Source: an uncultured Methanobrevibacter sp. (GTDB lineage Archaea; Methanobacteriota; Methanobacteria; Methanobacteriales; Methanobacteriaceae). Taken from it: a DNA stretch of 64,000 nt. The notes under the pieces were generated by a model, which did no database searches, had not been told where the DNA came from, and saw only the letters and a list, made by a program, of their open reading frames with translations. Shown here piece after piece: positions 1 to 9,340 of the stretch. Each line of letters starts with the position of its first letter. Positions within the stretch are counted from its first letter, which is position 1. The stretch is from the NCBI RefSeq assembly GCF_902784195.1, contig NZ_CACZTX010000004.1:1-64000 (forward strand), given 5' to 3'. A program made the translations under genes and the position numbers.

Positions 1-2803
1 TGTCAGACCTCCTAGTGTGACTGTTATCTTGTATGCTGATGGCACTGAGATCAACCGTACTGTTTTGTCTGAGGAGAACAATTGGAAATGGACTTTCCCT
101 GAATTGGACAAATACAGCAACGGAGCATTAATCGTTTATACTGTTAATGAGACTGCTGTAGCTAACTATACTGTCAACATTACTCAAGTGGGCAATGATT
201 TCATCTTGAACAACACTCATATTCCTGTTGTTACTGAATTGAATGTGACCAAGGTTTGGAATGACTCAGATAATCGTGATGGTCTTAGGCCTAACAATGT
301 AACTGTTTACTTGTTTGCTAATGGTGTAAAGATTAATGAAACCAACTTGACTGAAGCTAATGGTTGGAAGTTTACTTTCCCTGACTTAGACGTTTATGAA
401 AATGGTGAACTAATCAACTATACTATTCGTGAAGTTTCCGTTGATAATTATACTGTAGTTATCACTAACGGCACTGCTTATAATTGGACAGTTACCAATA
501 CTCATATAAGTATTCCTAATATGACTGTTCAAAAAATTGCTAACGATGAAATCGTTTACGTTGGTAATGTGACTAGCTTCACTATTGTAGTTACTAATGA
601 AGGTCTTTGTAATTTAAGTGGCGTTTATGTAGTTGATACTGACTATAGCGCTGGCTTAGAGTATATCAGGTATGAAAATGGTTCTCGTGATTGGACTTAT
701 GATGGTACTAAATGGACTTTAGTAGGTGATCTTAATACAGATAATCCTACTGCTGACTTCACTGTTTACTTTAATGTACTCTCTAACGGTACTTTAGTGA
801 ACAATGTTACCGCTAAGTCTAATTTAACCAACGAAACCAACGGAACTAATAAAACTAAAGCGTATAATCCTAACATGACAGTCATTAAGGTAACTCTTGA
901 CAAGGAAGTTTATGTCGGAAATACTACTAGATTTACTATCGTAGTTGAAAACACAGGGGACTGTGTATTAGATAAAGTTTATGTTGTTGATACTGATTAT
1001 GATCACACAGCATTAGCTTATATCAAATATGAAAATGGTAGTCGTAACTGGAATTATGATGATGAGGGTAAGTGGACCTTAATCGGTACTCTTGCTGTAG
1101 GTGAAAAAGCTAACTTTACAGTATGGTTTGAAGTATTAACCAATGGTACTTTTGTAAACAATGTTACCGCTGGTTCCAATTTAACCAACGAAACAAACAA
1201 TACCAACAATACCACTGGTAAACCTATTTGTGATTTAGCTATAACCAAAATTGTTAACACTACACATTGTTATGTAGATGACTTGGTAGAATGGAATATC
1301 ACTGTTGTCAATCACGGCCCAAGCACTGCTTTAGACGTTATTGTAAAAGATGTTTTACCTGAAGGTCTTAAATTAGTGGATGTAAGAGGCGGAACTTATA
1401 ATAATGATACCCATGAATGGATTATAGGTACTTTAGATAAGGATCAATCTGTATCCATTGTCTTAGTTACCCAAGTTCTCATTAATGGAACTATCAGAAA
1501 CAATGCTTCCGTAAATACAACTATTAATGAAACTAACTATACAAATAATAATGCAACCAATGTAACTGAAGCTGAATACATTTGTGATTTAGTCATTACA
1601 AAAGCAGTCAATTGCACAAGCTGTTATGTTTCAGATGTTGTGGAATGGAACATTACAGTTGTAAATGTCGGTCCGCATAACGCAACTAATGTCATTGTAA
1701 AAGATATCCTTCCAGAAGGAATGGAATTAATTAGTTATAGAGTTAGTGTTGGTAATTTTAATGAGGTTATTAGTGAGTGGTCTATTGGTACTTTAGAAAA
1801 GGATACTCCAGTATCTCTTGTCTTAGTTACTAAAGTCCTTATTAATGGTACTTTTATTAATATTGCTACTGTTAATACTACTACTCCAGAATCAGATTAT
1901 ACAAATAATGAAGCAAATAACACTACAAGAGTTGATCCGATTTGTGATTTAGTCATAATAAAGGTTGTTGATTCTAAGAAAGTTTATTTAGGTGAAATAG
2001 TCTCATGGACTATAAAAATAACTAATAACGGCCCAAGTGAAGCTTTAGATGTTAAAGTTGAAGATATTTTACCTGATGGCCTTGTATTACTCAATTACAA
2101 AGCATCCAAAGGTAAATATGTAGATGGTGTATGGACTGTTGGCACATTAGCTAACGGTGCTAGTGAAACCATTACTTTAAAAACTAATACTTCAGGTGTA
2201 GGAAACATTACAAACCCTGCTTCTGTAAATACTACTACTCATGAGTCTAATTATACTAATAATAACGACAATGATACTACAGAAGTTCTTCCTTACGTCG
2301 ATTTAGTATTAATTAAATCATCTGATAAACCTAAGTATAATGTGAATGATACAATGCATTGGATTATAAAAGTCGTTAATAGAGGACCTTGTGATGCGAT
2401 TGATGCTTACGTACTTGATGTATTGCCTTCAAGTACTAAATTTGTAAGTTACACTTCATCTAAAGGATCTTTCGATGCGGCTGCTGGTGTTTGGTCAATC
2501 GGTGACTTAGCGAATGGTGAAGAAGCTGTTTTAGACATAATTTGTAAAGCACTTTCCGCTGGAAACTTTACAAACAATGCGACTGTAAACAATTCTGTTT
2601 ACGATGTTAACACTTCAAATAACTATGATAACGCTACTATTGAGGTCGTCCAAGAGGATGAACCTGTCCCTGAACCGCCTGAACCTACTCCAGATGAGCC
2701 TGTCCCACCTGTTCAAATTTTAAAAACAGGTAACCCATTAGTGGTTCTTTTAATAGCTTTAATGGCTATTTGTGGAAGTGCTCTAAGATGCAGGAAAGAA
2801 TAA
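1..2803 (+). CDS. Adhesin-like surface protein (C-terminal part, 5' end outside window)
   Basis: The reading frame is already open at the left edge, so this is the C-terminal part of a longer protein; the first Cna-B-like unit is cut. Visible order: a partial and one complete Cna-B-type unit (WNDSDNRDG..RPNNVTVYLFANG), two DUF11-like repeats starting PNMTV.K, four more starting CDL.I.K or VDL.L.K, a Pro/Glu/Asp-rich spacer, then ILKTGNP, a hydrophobic segment and the basic tail RCRKE. The tail resembles a Gram-positive sortase sorting signal with Leu in place of the Pro of LPxTG. Many N-x-T/S sequons suggest N-glycosylation. Methanobrevibacter genomes are known for large families of such adhesin-like proteins. 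Surface location and anchoring are inferred; the ligand is unknown. It is followed by a hairpin terminator. Confidence 0.9.
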   Translation, partial: VRPPSVTVILYADGTEINRTVLSEENNWKWTFPELDKYSNGALIVYTVNETAVANYTVNITQVGNDFILNNTHIPVVTELNVTKVWNDSDNRDGLRPNNVTVYLFANGVKINETNLTEANGWKFTFPDLDVYENGELINYTIREVSVDNYTVVITNGTAYNWTVTNTHISIPNMTVQKIANDEIVYVGNVTSFTIVVTNEGLCNLSGVYVVDTDYSAGLEYIRYENGSRDWTYDGTKWTLVGDLNTDNPTADFTVYFNVLSNGTLVNNVTAKSNLTNETNGTNKTKAYNPNMTVIKVTLDKEVYVGNTTRFTIVVENTGDCVLDKVYVVDTDYDHTALAYIKYENGSRNWNYDDEGKWTLIGTLAVGEKANFTVWFEVLTNGTFVNNVTAGSNLTNETNNTNNTTGKPICDLAITKIVNTTHCYVDDLVEWNITVVNHGPSTALDVIVKDVLPEGLKLVDVRGGTYNNDTHEWIIGTLDKDQSVSIVLVTQVLINGTIRNNASVNTTINETNYTNNNATNVTEAEYICDLVITKAVNCTSCYVSDVVEWNITVVNVGPHNATNVIVKDILPEGMELISYRVSVGNFNEVISEWSIGTLEKDTPVSLVLVTKVLINGTFINIATVNTTTPESDYTNNEANNTTRVDPICDLVIIKVVDSKKVYLGEIVSWTIKITNNGPSEALDVKVEDILPDGLVLLNYKASKGKYVDGVWTVGTLANGASETITLKTNTSGVGNITNPASVNTTTHESNYTNNNDNDTTEVLPYVDLVLIKSSDKPKYNVNDTMHWIIKVVNRGPCDAIDAYVLDVLPSSTKFVSYTSSKGSFDAAAGVWSIGDLANGEEAVLDIICKALSAGNFTNNATVNNSVYDVNTSNNYDNATIEVVQEDEPVPEPPEPTPDEPVPPVQILKTGNPLVVLLIALMAICGSALRCRKE

Positions 2804-2820
2804 TCAAAATACAATATAAT

Positions 2821-2847
2821 AACTAGATTCTTTCTAGTTATTTTTTT
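2821..2847 (+). terminator. Hairpin terminator after the adhesin gene
   Basis: AACTAGA and TCTAGTT form a 7-bp stem with loop TTCTT, followed directly by a long T-rich run. It starts 17 nt after the stop codon. Confidence 0.75.
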
Positions 2848-3155
2848 ATTTTTTTTATTTTTTTTTATTTTATTAAAATCTCAAAGTATTAATCTCAAAG
2901 TATTAAAATTGCTGATTAGCTTTTATTGATGATGTCGTCGTATTTTAATAAGTTTTATTTCAAATTTAATAAATTGAATTTTTAAAACATTTCTTATGTT
3001 TTTTATTTAAATTATTTTAATTCTTATAAATTTTTTAAAAAATTTTTATTTCCAATCGAATATTTTTAAATATTTTTAATTTTCATTCGAACTAAGGATT
3101 TTTTAAAAAATTTATATAATATAAATAATATAACTAATATCATAATGATATATTA
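2848..3155. other. AT-rich intergenic region, promoter side of the coiled-coil gene
   Basis: No coding potential seen. It is almost pure A/T with T-runs from the terminator, two copies of a TTTTTTAAAAAATTT motif near 3030 and 3100, and a TATA-like stretch (TTTATATAATATAA) near 3110-3124 that could serve the downstream gene. Confidence 0.4.
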
Positions 3156-3190
3156 TTGACAAGTTTGTAACATGCTGCAAGTTTTGTCAA
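3156..3190 (+). repeat. Imperfect inverted repeat in the leader of the coiled-coil gene
   Basis: TTGACAAGTTTG and CAAGTTTTGTCAA pair as a 12-bp stem with two G-T pairs and one bulged T around a 10-nt loop. It lies about 40 bp before the start codon and downstream of a TATA-like stretch, so it would be in the leader RNA or act as an operator. Function is not known. Confidence 0.4.
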
Positions 3191-3229
3191 TGAATTTTTG
3201 TTAATAGGTTACATTCTAGAGGGAATATT

Positions 3230-3979
3230 ATGGATTTCGTAAAAGGTATTGTTAAAAAATATTTTAGGTCTTACAATAGGACATTGAAGGATGGTACTAA
3301 AAAGACCTATAAGACAGAACAGGTTCAGGTCACCGTATCTAAATCTGACAATATCTTTGAGGATAAGGAAGAAGTCTTTATCATTTCTGCAGATCAAGCA
3401 GAAGAATTCAACGAGTTTGATGAATTGAAATCAGCTTTAGAATTGTTTAACATCATGCTATTGGAAGAAAACAAGAAATTAACCAAAAATTTCACTATTG
3501 CTGATGAAGATTTACAGACAACTTCCTCTAAATTGAAAGCACTTTCTGAAAAATTAGATCAAAGAGAAATGGAATTAGCGAAATCCAACGAAAAATTACT
3601 TGTTTTAAAAGAAGATTGCTCTGGCTTGAAAGAGCAGCTTGAAGAAAATCAAAACACCATTGCCAGTTTAAGAAAACAATTGGAAGATAAGAACTTCATC
3701 ATTGCAGATTTAAACGATGATTTGAATTTATTGAACGAAAAATCAAATTCACAAAGTATTGATTCTCTCATAGATTCTGAATTCATAAGCAATGAACAGT
3801 TCACATCCAGTTCAAGTTCATATTCCTTTGACGATTATGTGGAATTGCAAAAGGAATACATTGCATTACTCAAAAAATACGAAAGATCTCAAGAAGATTT
3901 ATATAACGAGAAAGTTAAAGTCATTCACTATAAAAATCTCTTGGATAAATTCAAAAACTTTATTTTAAGAATACAATAA
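3230..3979 (+). CDS. Coiled-coil protein of unknown function
   Basis: A 249-residue acidic protein I do not recognise as a named family. Residues about 1-60 form a short basic-then-acidic globular part (KKYFRSYNRTLKDGTKKTYKTEQ..). Residues about 65-170 are a long heptad-rich coiled coil (LKALSEKLDQRE, LKEQLEENQ, LRKQLEDKN). A Ser-rich linker (SSSSSYSFDD) near residue 195 leads to a second short helical part ending in a basic tail. No signal peptide or membrane segment is visible, so it is probably cytoplasmic. The GAGGG ribosome site 7 nt before ATG supports the start. It stands alone, with AT-rich DNA on both sides. Confidence 0.8.
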   Translation: MDFVKGIVKKYFRSYNRTLKDGTKKTYKTEQVQVTVSKSDNIFEDKEEVFIISADQAEEFNEFDELKSALELFNIMLLEENKKLTKNFTIADEDLQTTSSKLKALSEKLDQREMELAKSNEKLLVLKEDCSGLKEQLEENQNTIASLRKQLEDKNFIIADLNDDLNLLNEKSNSQSIDSLIDSEFISNEQFTSSSSSYSFDDYVELQKEYIALLKKYERSQEDLYNEKVKVIHYKNLLDKFKNFILRIQ

Positions 3980-4196
3980 ATATCTATTTTTCATATCAAT
4001 ATTCTTAAAAACTCTAAAATTCAATATTTTCAAAATTAGTATTTAATGGTTTATTTTTTCTACTTTTTTTAAAGTTTTTAATAAAAATAGCATCTTTTTA
4101 TTTTTTAATCAGTTTTAAAGTTTTTAATAAAAATAGTTAAATTATAGAAGTCAAAACTTCAAAAAACTTCTATAAATTTATAAAAATCTTTTTTAA

Positions 4197-4523
4197 TTAG
4201 AACATGTCTCTTGCATTTCCTCTGTAACCCATGACAGGTTCCTCATCCTCATCAATCTCATCATCAGGATTAGGATTCCATCTTTTCAAGTTTGGAAGGA
4301 AATTGCAGAGTAATCCAGTTGCTTCCTCTTCACGCAAATCCGGATTCCTTTTCATCATTCTTTTTGCATGTCTAATGATCATTTCATTTACGGTAATGTC
4401 AGGTTCAGTGAACTCTCCATTTTGGAAACAGTCTTTACAGTAATCCATATTCGGACTTCCGTCTTCATTGCTTCCATAGTCATTTCTTCCCATTGGTCTA
4501 CCGCAAGAATTGCAAAATGCCAT
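4197..4523 (-). CDS. Small zinc-ribbon protein
   Basis: A 108-residue protein. Residues 4-32 hold two Cys pairs, CNSCGRPM and YCKDCF, spaced as in the putative zinc-ribbon family (Pfam Zn_ribbon_2). The middle is helical and basic (IIRHAKRMMKRNPDL), and the C-terminal third is acidic (DDEIDEDEEP) with a short basic end. A GGTGA ribosome site lies just before ATG. No partner gene is adjacent. Zinc binding is inferred from the cysteines; the function is unknown, with nucleic-acid or protein binding both possible. Confidence 0.85.
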   Translation of the reverse strand: MAFCNSCGRPMGRNDYGSNEDGSPNMDYCKDCFQNGEFTEPDITVNEMIIRHAKRMMKRNPDLREEEATGLLCNFLPNLKRWNPNPDDEIDEDEEPVMGYRGNARDMF

Positions 4524-4583
4524 TGTTTCACCTTAATTAATTTCACTTAAAATGATTTAAATCAGTTGAACATTAAAAAATTA

Positions 4584-4621
4584 TTTAAAAAAAATAGCTA
4601 ATTAGAATTATCTAATTAGCT
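4584..4621 (-). terminator. Hairpin terminator of fae-hps
   Basis: A perfect 11-bp stem (AGCTAATTAGA / TCTAATTAGCT, loop of 4) 34 nt after the stop codon, followed on the minus strand by a run of eight Ts. Confidence 0.8.
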
Positions 4622-4654
4622 AATGCATAATAATTTTAATCAATCGATGACTAC

Positions 4655-5872
4655 TTAAATTTGCTCATCGTCTTCCATAACCACTCTCATGTGGTTTGGA
4701 TCTACAGGCATGTGAGCTAAGAAGTCTTCTGCAGCTCTTCTTGGGTCACCAGAACCAATGATGTATCTTCCTGCGATGATGATATCTGCACCTTTTTCAA
4801 ATGCTTCTTCTGCTTTTTCTGGGGTGATTCCTCCAGCTACTGCAGCAAGACCGCCAGTGAGTTCTTTAATCTCTTTAATGTTACCCCATGCACTTACGTC
4901 ATCAAGGTTTTTACCTTCAGCTCTAAGTTTACTTTCAAGGTCAACATTTCTGTGTAAAAGAACAATGTCTGGCATGAACTCTGGGTTGAGTTGTTTGATT
5001 TTATCAGTGAAGTTATCTACATTCATCATATCGAGGATAGAGTAAATACCTTGCTTTTGAGTTTCGTGGATTGCTTTTTCAATTGATTCAATGGTACCGA
5101 GACCGGAAATAGCAACTGCATCAGCAGTTTCATCCGCTGCCATTTTAACTTCCACTCTTCCCACGTCTAAAGTTTTCAAATCAGCAATGATGAATGCACT
5201 TGGTGCCAATTCTCTGATTTTTCCAACAATTCCAACTCCGAATTTTTTAACGAGAGGAGTTCCTGCTTCAAGGAGGATTCTTTCTCTGTTAGGGAGTTGT
5301 TTAATGATTCTTGCCATTGCCTCTTCATTGTCAAGGTCAAGAGCAACTTGCAAGTAAGGTGGTTCGTAAAGCTTGATTGCTTTGAATCCCATAATTGCGT
5401 GGGTTCCACGATCTTTTTCGTATAATACTTTGTCAATGTCTGGGTAACCTTTCAATGCTCTTTTGATTGCAAGTTTGGTTGCTGCATAGTTGTATTGGTA
5501 GATTTTTCTGTAATCTTGAGCAGCTGGGCTGATGAATACGCTTGCATTAATTACCCAATCTTCAGCCTTGTCTTTAGGAATGATTCCTTCTTCTACACAA
5601 TCAGCTACAGCTCTACCTACAGCAGTTTGAGCTGGTCCAAAGATTTTGCTTGCATCATCTAAGTCACCAACAGTTACTTTAGGAATAATGATTGTAGCTG
5701 GTTTGGTAATTAAGTTAGGTCTGATTACACTGAGTAATGGGGTGTGTCCAACAGATAATTGGCTTAATCCATTAGCAAAAGCGTTTCCTACAGGACCGTC
5801 TTTTTCACCAATAAGTAAATCAACGTGTGCTAATTCGTCTCCGTCTCCGATAAGAGCTTCTCCTATAAACAT
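4655..5872 (-). CDS. fae-hps: Bifunctional formaldehyde-activating enzyme / 3-hexulose-6-phosphate synthase
   Basis: A 405-residue fusion. Residues about 1-165 are Fae ([38 protein letters not shown]), which condenses formaldehyde with tetrahydromethanopterin. Residues about 170-390 are the TIM-barrel hexulose-phosphate synthase ([35 protein letters not shown]). The fusion is typical of methanogens, where Hps is thought to run towards ribulose 5-phosphate and formaldehyde, giving pentoses without the oxidative pentose phosphate route, while Fae captures the aldehyde. A GGAGG ribosome site 7 nt before ATG fixes the start. It is a single-gene unit with its own hairpin terminator. Confidence 0.95.
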   Translation of the reverse strand: MFIGEALIGDGDELAHVDLLIGEKDGPVGNAFANGLSQLSVGHTPLLSVIRPNLITKPATIIIPKVTVGDLDDASKIFGPAQTAVGRAVADCVEEGIIPKDKAEDWVINASVFISPAAQDYRKIYQYNYAATKLAIKRALKGYPDIDKVLYEKDRGTHAIMGFKAIKLYEPPYLQVALDLDNEEAMARIIKQLPNRERILLEAGTPLVKKFGVGIVGKIRELAPSAFIIADLKTLDVGRVEVKMAADETADAVAISGLGTIESIEKAIHETQKQGIYSILDMMNVDNFTDKIKQLNPEFMPDIVLLHRNVDLESKLRAEGKNLDDVSAWGNIKEIKELTGGLAAVAGGITPEKAEEAFEKGADIIIAGRYIIGSGDPRRAAEDFLAHMPVDPNHMRVVMEDDEQI

Positions 5873-6204
5873 TTCATATCCTCCAATTTCAAGAATAATT
5901 TTATAATCATGATTTTTAATTTAAATCATTTTTAAGTCATTTTTGTATTATTTAGTTAAATATTACCATTATTACTTTCATAATATAGTAAGTATTTATA
6001 CAATATAATTTATGATTTTAATACAATATATAGTTAAGTAATTATATTTTGAAAAAGAGTAAGAAAAATTAAAAAATAATTTTAAAAATCAATTCTAAAA
6101 AATTTATCTAAGCCTATCTAAAAAAATTTAAAATTAATCTAAAAATAAATTAAAAAATTAGTTAAAAATTAGTTAAAAATAATACGAACAAATGAAAAAC
6201 TGTT
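5873..6204. other. AT-rich region upstream of fae-hps
   Basis: No coding or RNA gene is seen. It holds the fae-hps promoter side, with several TATA-like stretches between 5960 and 6040 (read on the minus strand) that cannot be told apart by eye, plus repeated TTAAAAATTAG-like A/T words nearer thrS. Confidence 0.4.
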
Positions 6205-6240
6205 AAAAAAAAAGAAATTATAAGTTGATTTAATCAACTT
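6205..6240 (-). terminator. Hairpin terminator overlapping the thrS stop codon
   Basis: AAGTTGAT/ATCAACTT form an 8-bp stem with loop TTA. The first bases of the stem are part of the stop codon, and a T-run follows on the minus strand. Confidence 0.75.
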
Positions 6241-8065
6241 ATTTGAAATTAATTCTTTCAGCAACGTTTCTTGGTAAAGGAAGTCTTCTGAATGGCATTC
6301 CTTCAGTTTCTTCCTTAACTGATGCGATAAGTTCATCTGCAGTCATGTCAACTTTCTCACCAGTTTTTCTTACAGTCACATTGTAATTGTTGGTTTCAAT
6401 TTCCTTGTCACCAATTACAACAATGTAAGGGATCCATTCTTTAGAAGCGTTTCTGATTTTCTTACCTACTCTGTCATCGCTGTTGTCAACATCTACACGA
6501 ATGTTTTCTGCTGCAATCTTGTCAGCCAATTCATTAGCATAGTCTAAGTGTTTTTCACCTATTGGCAAGATTCTTACTTGAGATGGGCTTAACCAAATTG
6601 GTAACATTGGAGCTTTTCCATCTTCTTTTGCAGTGTTTTCAAGTAAGCTGCAGATAACTCTTTCCACACTACCGGTAGGGGAACAGTGTAAGATGATTGG
6701 GTTTTGAGCATCTTCATTTTCATCAACATACTCGATGTTGAATCTTCTACCACTTTCAACATCTATTTGTACAGTAGGGTTTTCAATAGGTCTTCCTAAG
6801 TAGTCAATAGCTGCAAAGTCAATTTTACAGGACCAGTAATGTTTTCTTTCAGGCAAGATTTCGAGTAATAATGGTTTGCCTATTCTTTTAGCGGTTGCTT
6901 CCATCCAGTCCTTGTGTTCATCGTAGAAGTCTTTGGTTGCTCTGAAGATTGCTTCGTAGTTAACGTCAAGGTCTACACCGGTTTGAACACACATGTCCAC
7001 TTGAGCATCAAACTCTTCAAGTGCTTGTGGCATGTCAGCACAGAAACTGTGCATATCAGGCATGGTAAATGCTCTGAGTCTCTTAAGACCTACAACTTCT
7101 CCTCTTTTCTCGAATCTGAAACTGTAAGTGGATAATTCATAAACCTTAGCAGGCAAGTTTTTCCAAGTTAAGAAAGATTCACCAAGAACTCTGAATGCAC
7201 CGAAACAGCATGCAAATCTAAGCATTAAGTCTTTTTTAGTTGCGGTTTTATATTGTCTTTCACCGAATTTAGCTGCATGTTCCCTGATAGCATCATTTGC
7301 AAGGTCATAGAAGATTGGAGTTTCGATAGGCATTGCACCTAAGTCAACTACAAAATTGTAAACGTAATCTGCAAGCAAGTCACGCACTAATCTACCTTTA
7401 GGATACCATTTGAGGTTTCCAATGTCGGATGCAAGTTCATAGTCACACAATTCCTTTTCTCGCATGATCTTTACATGTGGTGGCTCTCCTTCATCACTTG
7501 CACCTTCACCTAATTCATATGCAACTAATTTTTCCAAATCTTTGCTTTCATAGTTGTATTCCTTAGGGTCAAAGGTTTCACCATCCTTGAATATTAACCA
7601 GGTGGATGGTTTTTTCTCTTCCTTTTCTTCCTCTTCTTCGACATCTGCAGTAATGGTTCTTGAAAGTTCGGATAATGGGTGTCCTTTACAAGAAATTTCG
7701 AATGCCTTATACCAACCGAATGGTACTCTAAACACATCCAATCCTTCTTCTTTAAGTGCTTCCTCAGCATCTTTCAATATTTGCACAGCTACTTTAGGAG
7801 CACCAAGGGATGAAGAAAGGTGAGCATATGGGTATAAGACGATTTTTTCTGCATTAACTTCTTCATTGGTTTTTATAACTTCAGCAACTAAGTTCTTGAC
7901 GATAGCGCTTGGGTTTTCTTCGTCCTCTTTTTCAATGGATGAGAAAACAACCAAAGCTTCATCAAAAGCTCCATTTTTTTGAGCTTCCTCTATTTCTTCA
8001 GCCACTGGAGTTTTGTTTTTTACTTGATATTTTATATAATCAGAGTGAATAAGTAAAACTCTCAT
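6239..8065 (-). CDS. thrS: Threonyl-tRNA synthetase, archaeal type
   Basis: A 608-residue class II synthetase. Residues about 1-140 ([23 protein letters not shown]) are the archaeal editing domain related to D-aminoacyl-tRNA deacylase, which removes mischarged serine. The catalytic core follows ([11 protein letters not shown] motif 1 region, FRFEKRGE near motif 2, [12 protein letters not shown] motif 3), then the anticodon-binding domain from about residue 500 ([21 protein letters not shown]). Length is normal for archaeal ThrRS. The gene is monocistronic, separated from the barnase/barstar pair by about 220 bp and ended by a stop-overlapping hairpin. Confidence 0.96.
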   Translation of the reverse strand: MRVLLIHSDYIKYQVKNKTPVAEEIEEAQKNGAFDEALVVFSSIEKEDEENPSAIVKNLVAEVIKTNEEVNAEKIVLYPYAHLSSSLGAPKVAVQILKDAEEALKEEGLDVFRVPFGWYKAFEISCKGHPLSELSRTITADVEEEEEKEEKKPSTWLIFKDGETFDPKEYNYESKDLEKLVAYELGEGASDEGEPPHVKIMREKELCDYELASDIGNLKWYPKGRLVRDLLADYVYNFVVDLGAMPIETPIFYDLANDAIREHAAKFGERQYKTATKKDLMLRFACCFGAFRVLGESFLTWKNLPAKVYELSTYSFRFEKRGEVVGLKRLRAFTMPDMHSFCADMPQALEEFDAQVDMCVQTGVDLDVNYEAIFRATKDFYDEHKDWMEATAKRIGKPLLLEILPERKHYWSCKIDFAAIDYLGRPIENPTVQIDVESGRRFNIEYVDENEDAQNPIILHCSPTGSVERVICSLLENTAKEDGKAPMLPIWLSPSQVRILPIGEKHLDYANELADKIAAENIRVDVDNSDDRVGKKIRNASKEWIPYIVVIGDKEIETNNYNVTVRKTGEKVDMTADELIASVKEETEGMPFRRLPLPRNVAERINFK

Positions 8066-8254
8066 ATTTTCACCAGTTTTTGTTTTAAAAATAATTTATT
8101 GATAAATATTATATACACAATAATATTATAACTTTATTTTTTATATTATTTAATTATTAGTAATAATCGGATAATAATCATGATAATAATTGTGATTTCA
8201 AATAAAGTAATTATGAATCTAAAATTTAATCTTGAATTAACGATATTTAATTAA

Positions 8255-8294
8255 AAATAAAAAAAGAATTTAGATTAATAAGCATTAATCTAAA
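8255..8294 (-). terminator. Hairpin terminator overlapping the barstar-like stop codon
   Basis: A perfect 11-bp stem (TTTAGATTAAT / ATTAATCTAAA, loop AAGC). The stop codon of the inhibitor gene lies within the stem, and a T-run follows on the minus strand. Confidence 0.8.
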
Positions 8295-8587
8295 ATTAAT
8301 TTCAAATCAGGATTTTCTACTGATGCATCCTTAAAAGTAGCTATTAGGTCTTTATCAAGAATTGAACTGTCCTTGATAATGATGATTTTATCAGGCAATT
8401 CACAAAGACAATCGTATAATGCATCAAGATTTTCACCGTAATAATCTGGGAAATCCAGTTTTTCCTTAATGTATTCATGAGGATTCTCTTTCATTTCTTC
8501 CCCATACAAGACTATTTCATTCATGTTATCTATTATCTTTTTTAGTTTTCTTCTCAGTCTTCTATTTTCCAATAGTTTATTTGTCAT
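8285..8587 (-). CDS. Barstar-like ribonuclease inhibitor
   Basis: A 100-residue protein from ATG; a TTG 14 codons upstream (8629) and an internal ATG (8524) are alternatives. The internal start aligns best with the mature barstar N-terminus (MNEIVLYGEE vs MKKAVINGEQ). The diagnostic barstar segment FPDYYGENLDALYDCL is present, keeping the residues that match Tyr29, Asp35 and Asp39 of barstar, which plug the barnase active site; Trp38 is Tyr here and Glu76 is Asp. There is no signal peptide, so it acts inside the cell. It directly follows the barnase-like gene (43 nt gap), as expected of an immunity protein. The absence of a strong ribosome site leaves the exact start open. Confidence 0.88.
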   Translation of the reverse strand: MTNKLLENRRLRRKLKKIIDNMNEIVLYGEEMKENPHEYIKEKLDFPDYYGENLDALYDCLCELPDKIIIIKDSSILDKDLIATFKDASVENPDLKLILD

Positions 8588-8630
8588 AGTATCATTTCTA
8601 AGTAATTTGCATATGCAGATTACAAGCAAT

Positions 8631-9089
8631 TCAAGTTAAATGCTCAAAGCTTGCATAATGGTCTCCAGTATAGTAAACTTCAAAGTCATCAGTTGAATAA
8701 ACTATTCTTTTAGGACCTCTGCTTGATGCACCTAATGTATCAATATCACATTCCCTATACTCATGGGTTATAGGCAAGATTGATTGGCGGTTTGTAAATA
8801 TGTCCCCTCCAATGCATTTTCCAGGAGCATATTTTTCAACACTTCCACCATGCCATCCAAGAGCCTTTGCCTCTCCTTTGGTAATGTAATTGGAAGGAAG
8901 CTTGTGATATGTGCTTATATAGGCTGCAACTTCTTCCTTAGAGTCATAAGTCCCATCTTCTGTAATATTAATGTCATTTAAAGCAAGTGTAGAAGAGCCA
9001 GAGTCTGAATCATCTCCAATGCAACCGCTCACTGCAACAACAGCAAGCAAGACGATTAATACCAATCCAATAATTTTCCAATTTTTCAT
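8631..9089 (-). CDS. Secreted barnase-like ribonuclease, lipoprotein
   Basis: A 152-residue protein with a signal segment (IIGLVLIVLLAVVAVSGC) ending in lipobox VSGC at Cys23, a short acidic linker, and a barnase domain from about residue 50. TYHKLP.NYITK.EA.ALGW and GGDIFTNR match barnase of Bacillus closely. All catalytic residues have counterparts: Lys71 (K27), Arg101 (R59), Glu113 (E73), Arg124 (R83), Arg128 (R87), His144 (H102). Barnase Glu60, which helps read guanine, is Gln102. The activity expected is cleavage of RNA after G. The ATG with AGGGATTG 8 nt upstream is preferred over a TTG two codons earlier. It is the first gene of a two-gene unit with the barstar-like inhibitor. Bacterial origin by transfer is likely but not tested. 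Confidence 0.93.
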   Translation of the reverse strand: MKNWKIIGLVLIVLLAVVAVSGCIGDDSDSGSSTLALNDINITEDGTYDSKEEVAAYISTYHKLPSNYITKGEAKALGWHGGSVEKYAPGKCIGGDIFTNRQSILPITHEYRECDIDTLGASSRGPKRIVYSTDDFEVYYTGDHYASFEHLT

Positions 9090-9340
9090 TTTCAATCCCT
9101 TTTCATTTTATAAAAATATTGGTTAATCTTAATTTATTTCTTATTTTTAATAAAATTTTTTAAGTTTTTTTAAGGGATATTCTGTTTTTAAATAATTTTT
9201 CTAAAAAACTTTCTTAATCCGATTAATTTTTCTTAAAGTATATAAAATATTATGAATATAAATTTAATAGTACAATTATTGGTTTATTAAAATCAAAAAT
9301 TTCTATTATTTATTTTTATTTGCATATGAGAGGAATCTTT

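Noticed and set aside
4231-5906. Plus-strand open frames opposite the zinc-ribbon and fae-hps genes
   Set aside because: They are antisense shadows of strongly conserved minus-strand genes, rich in Ser and Leu, without ribosome sites.
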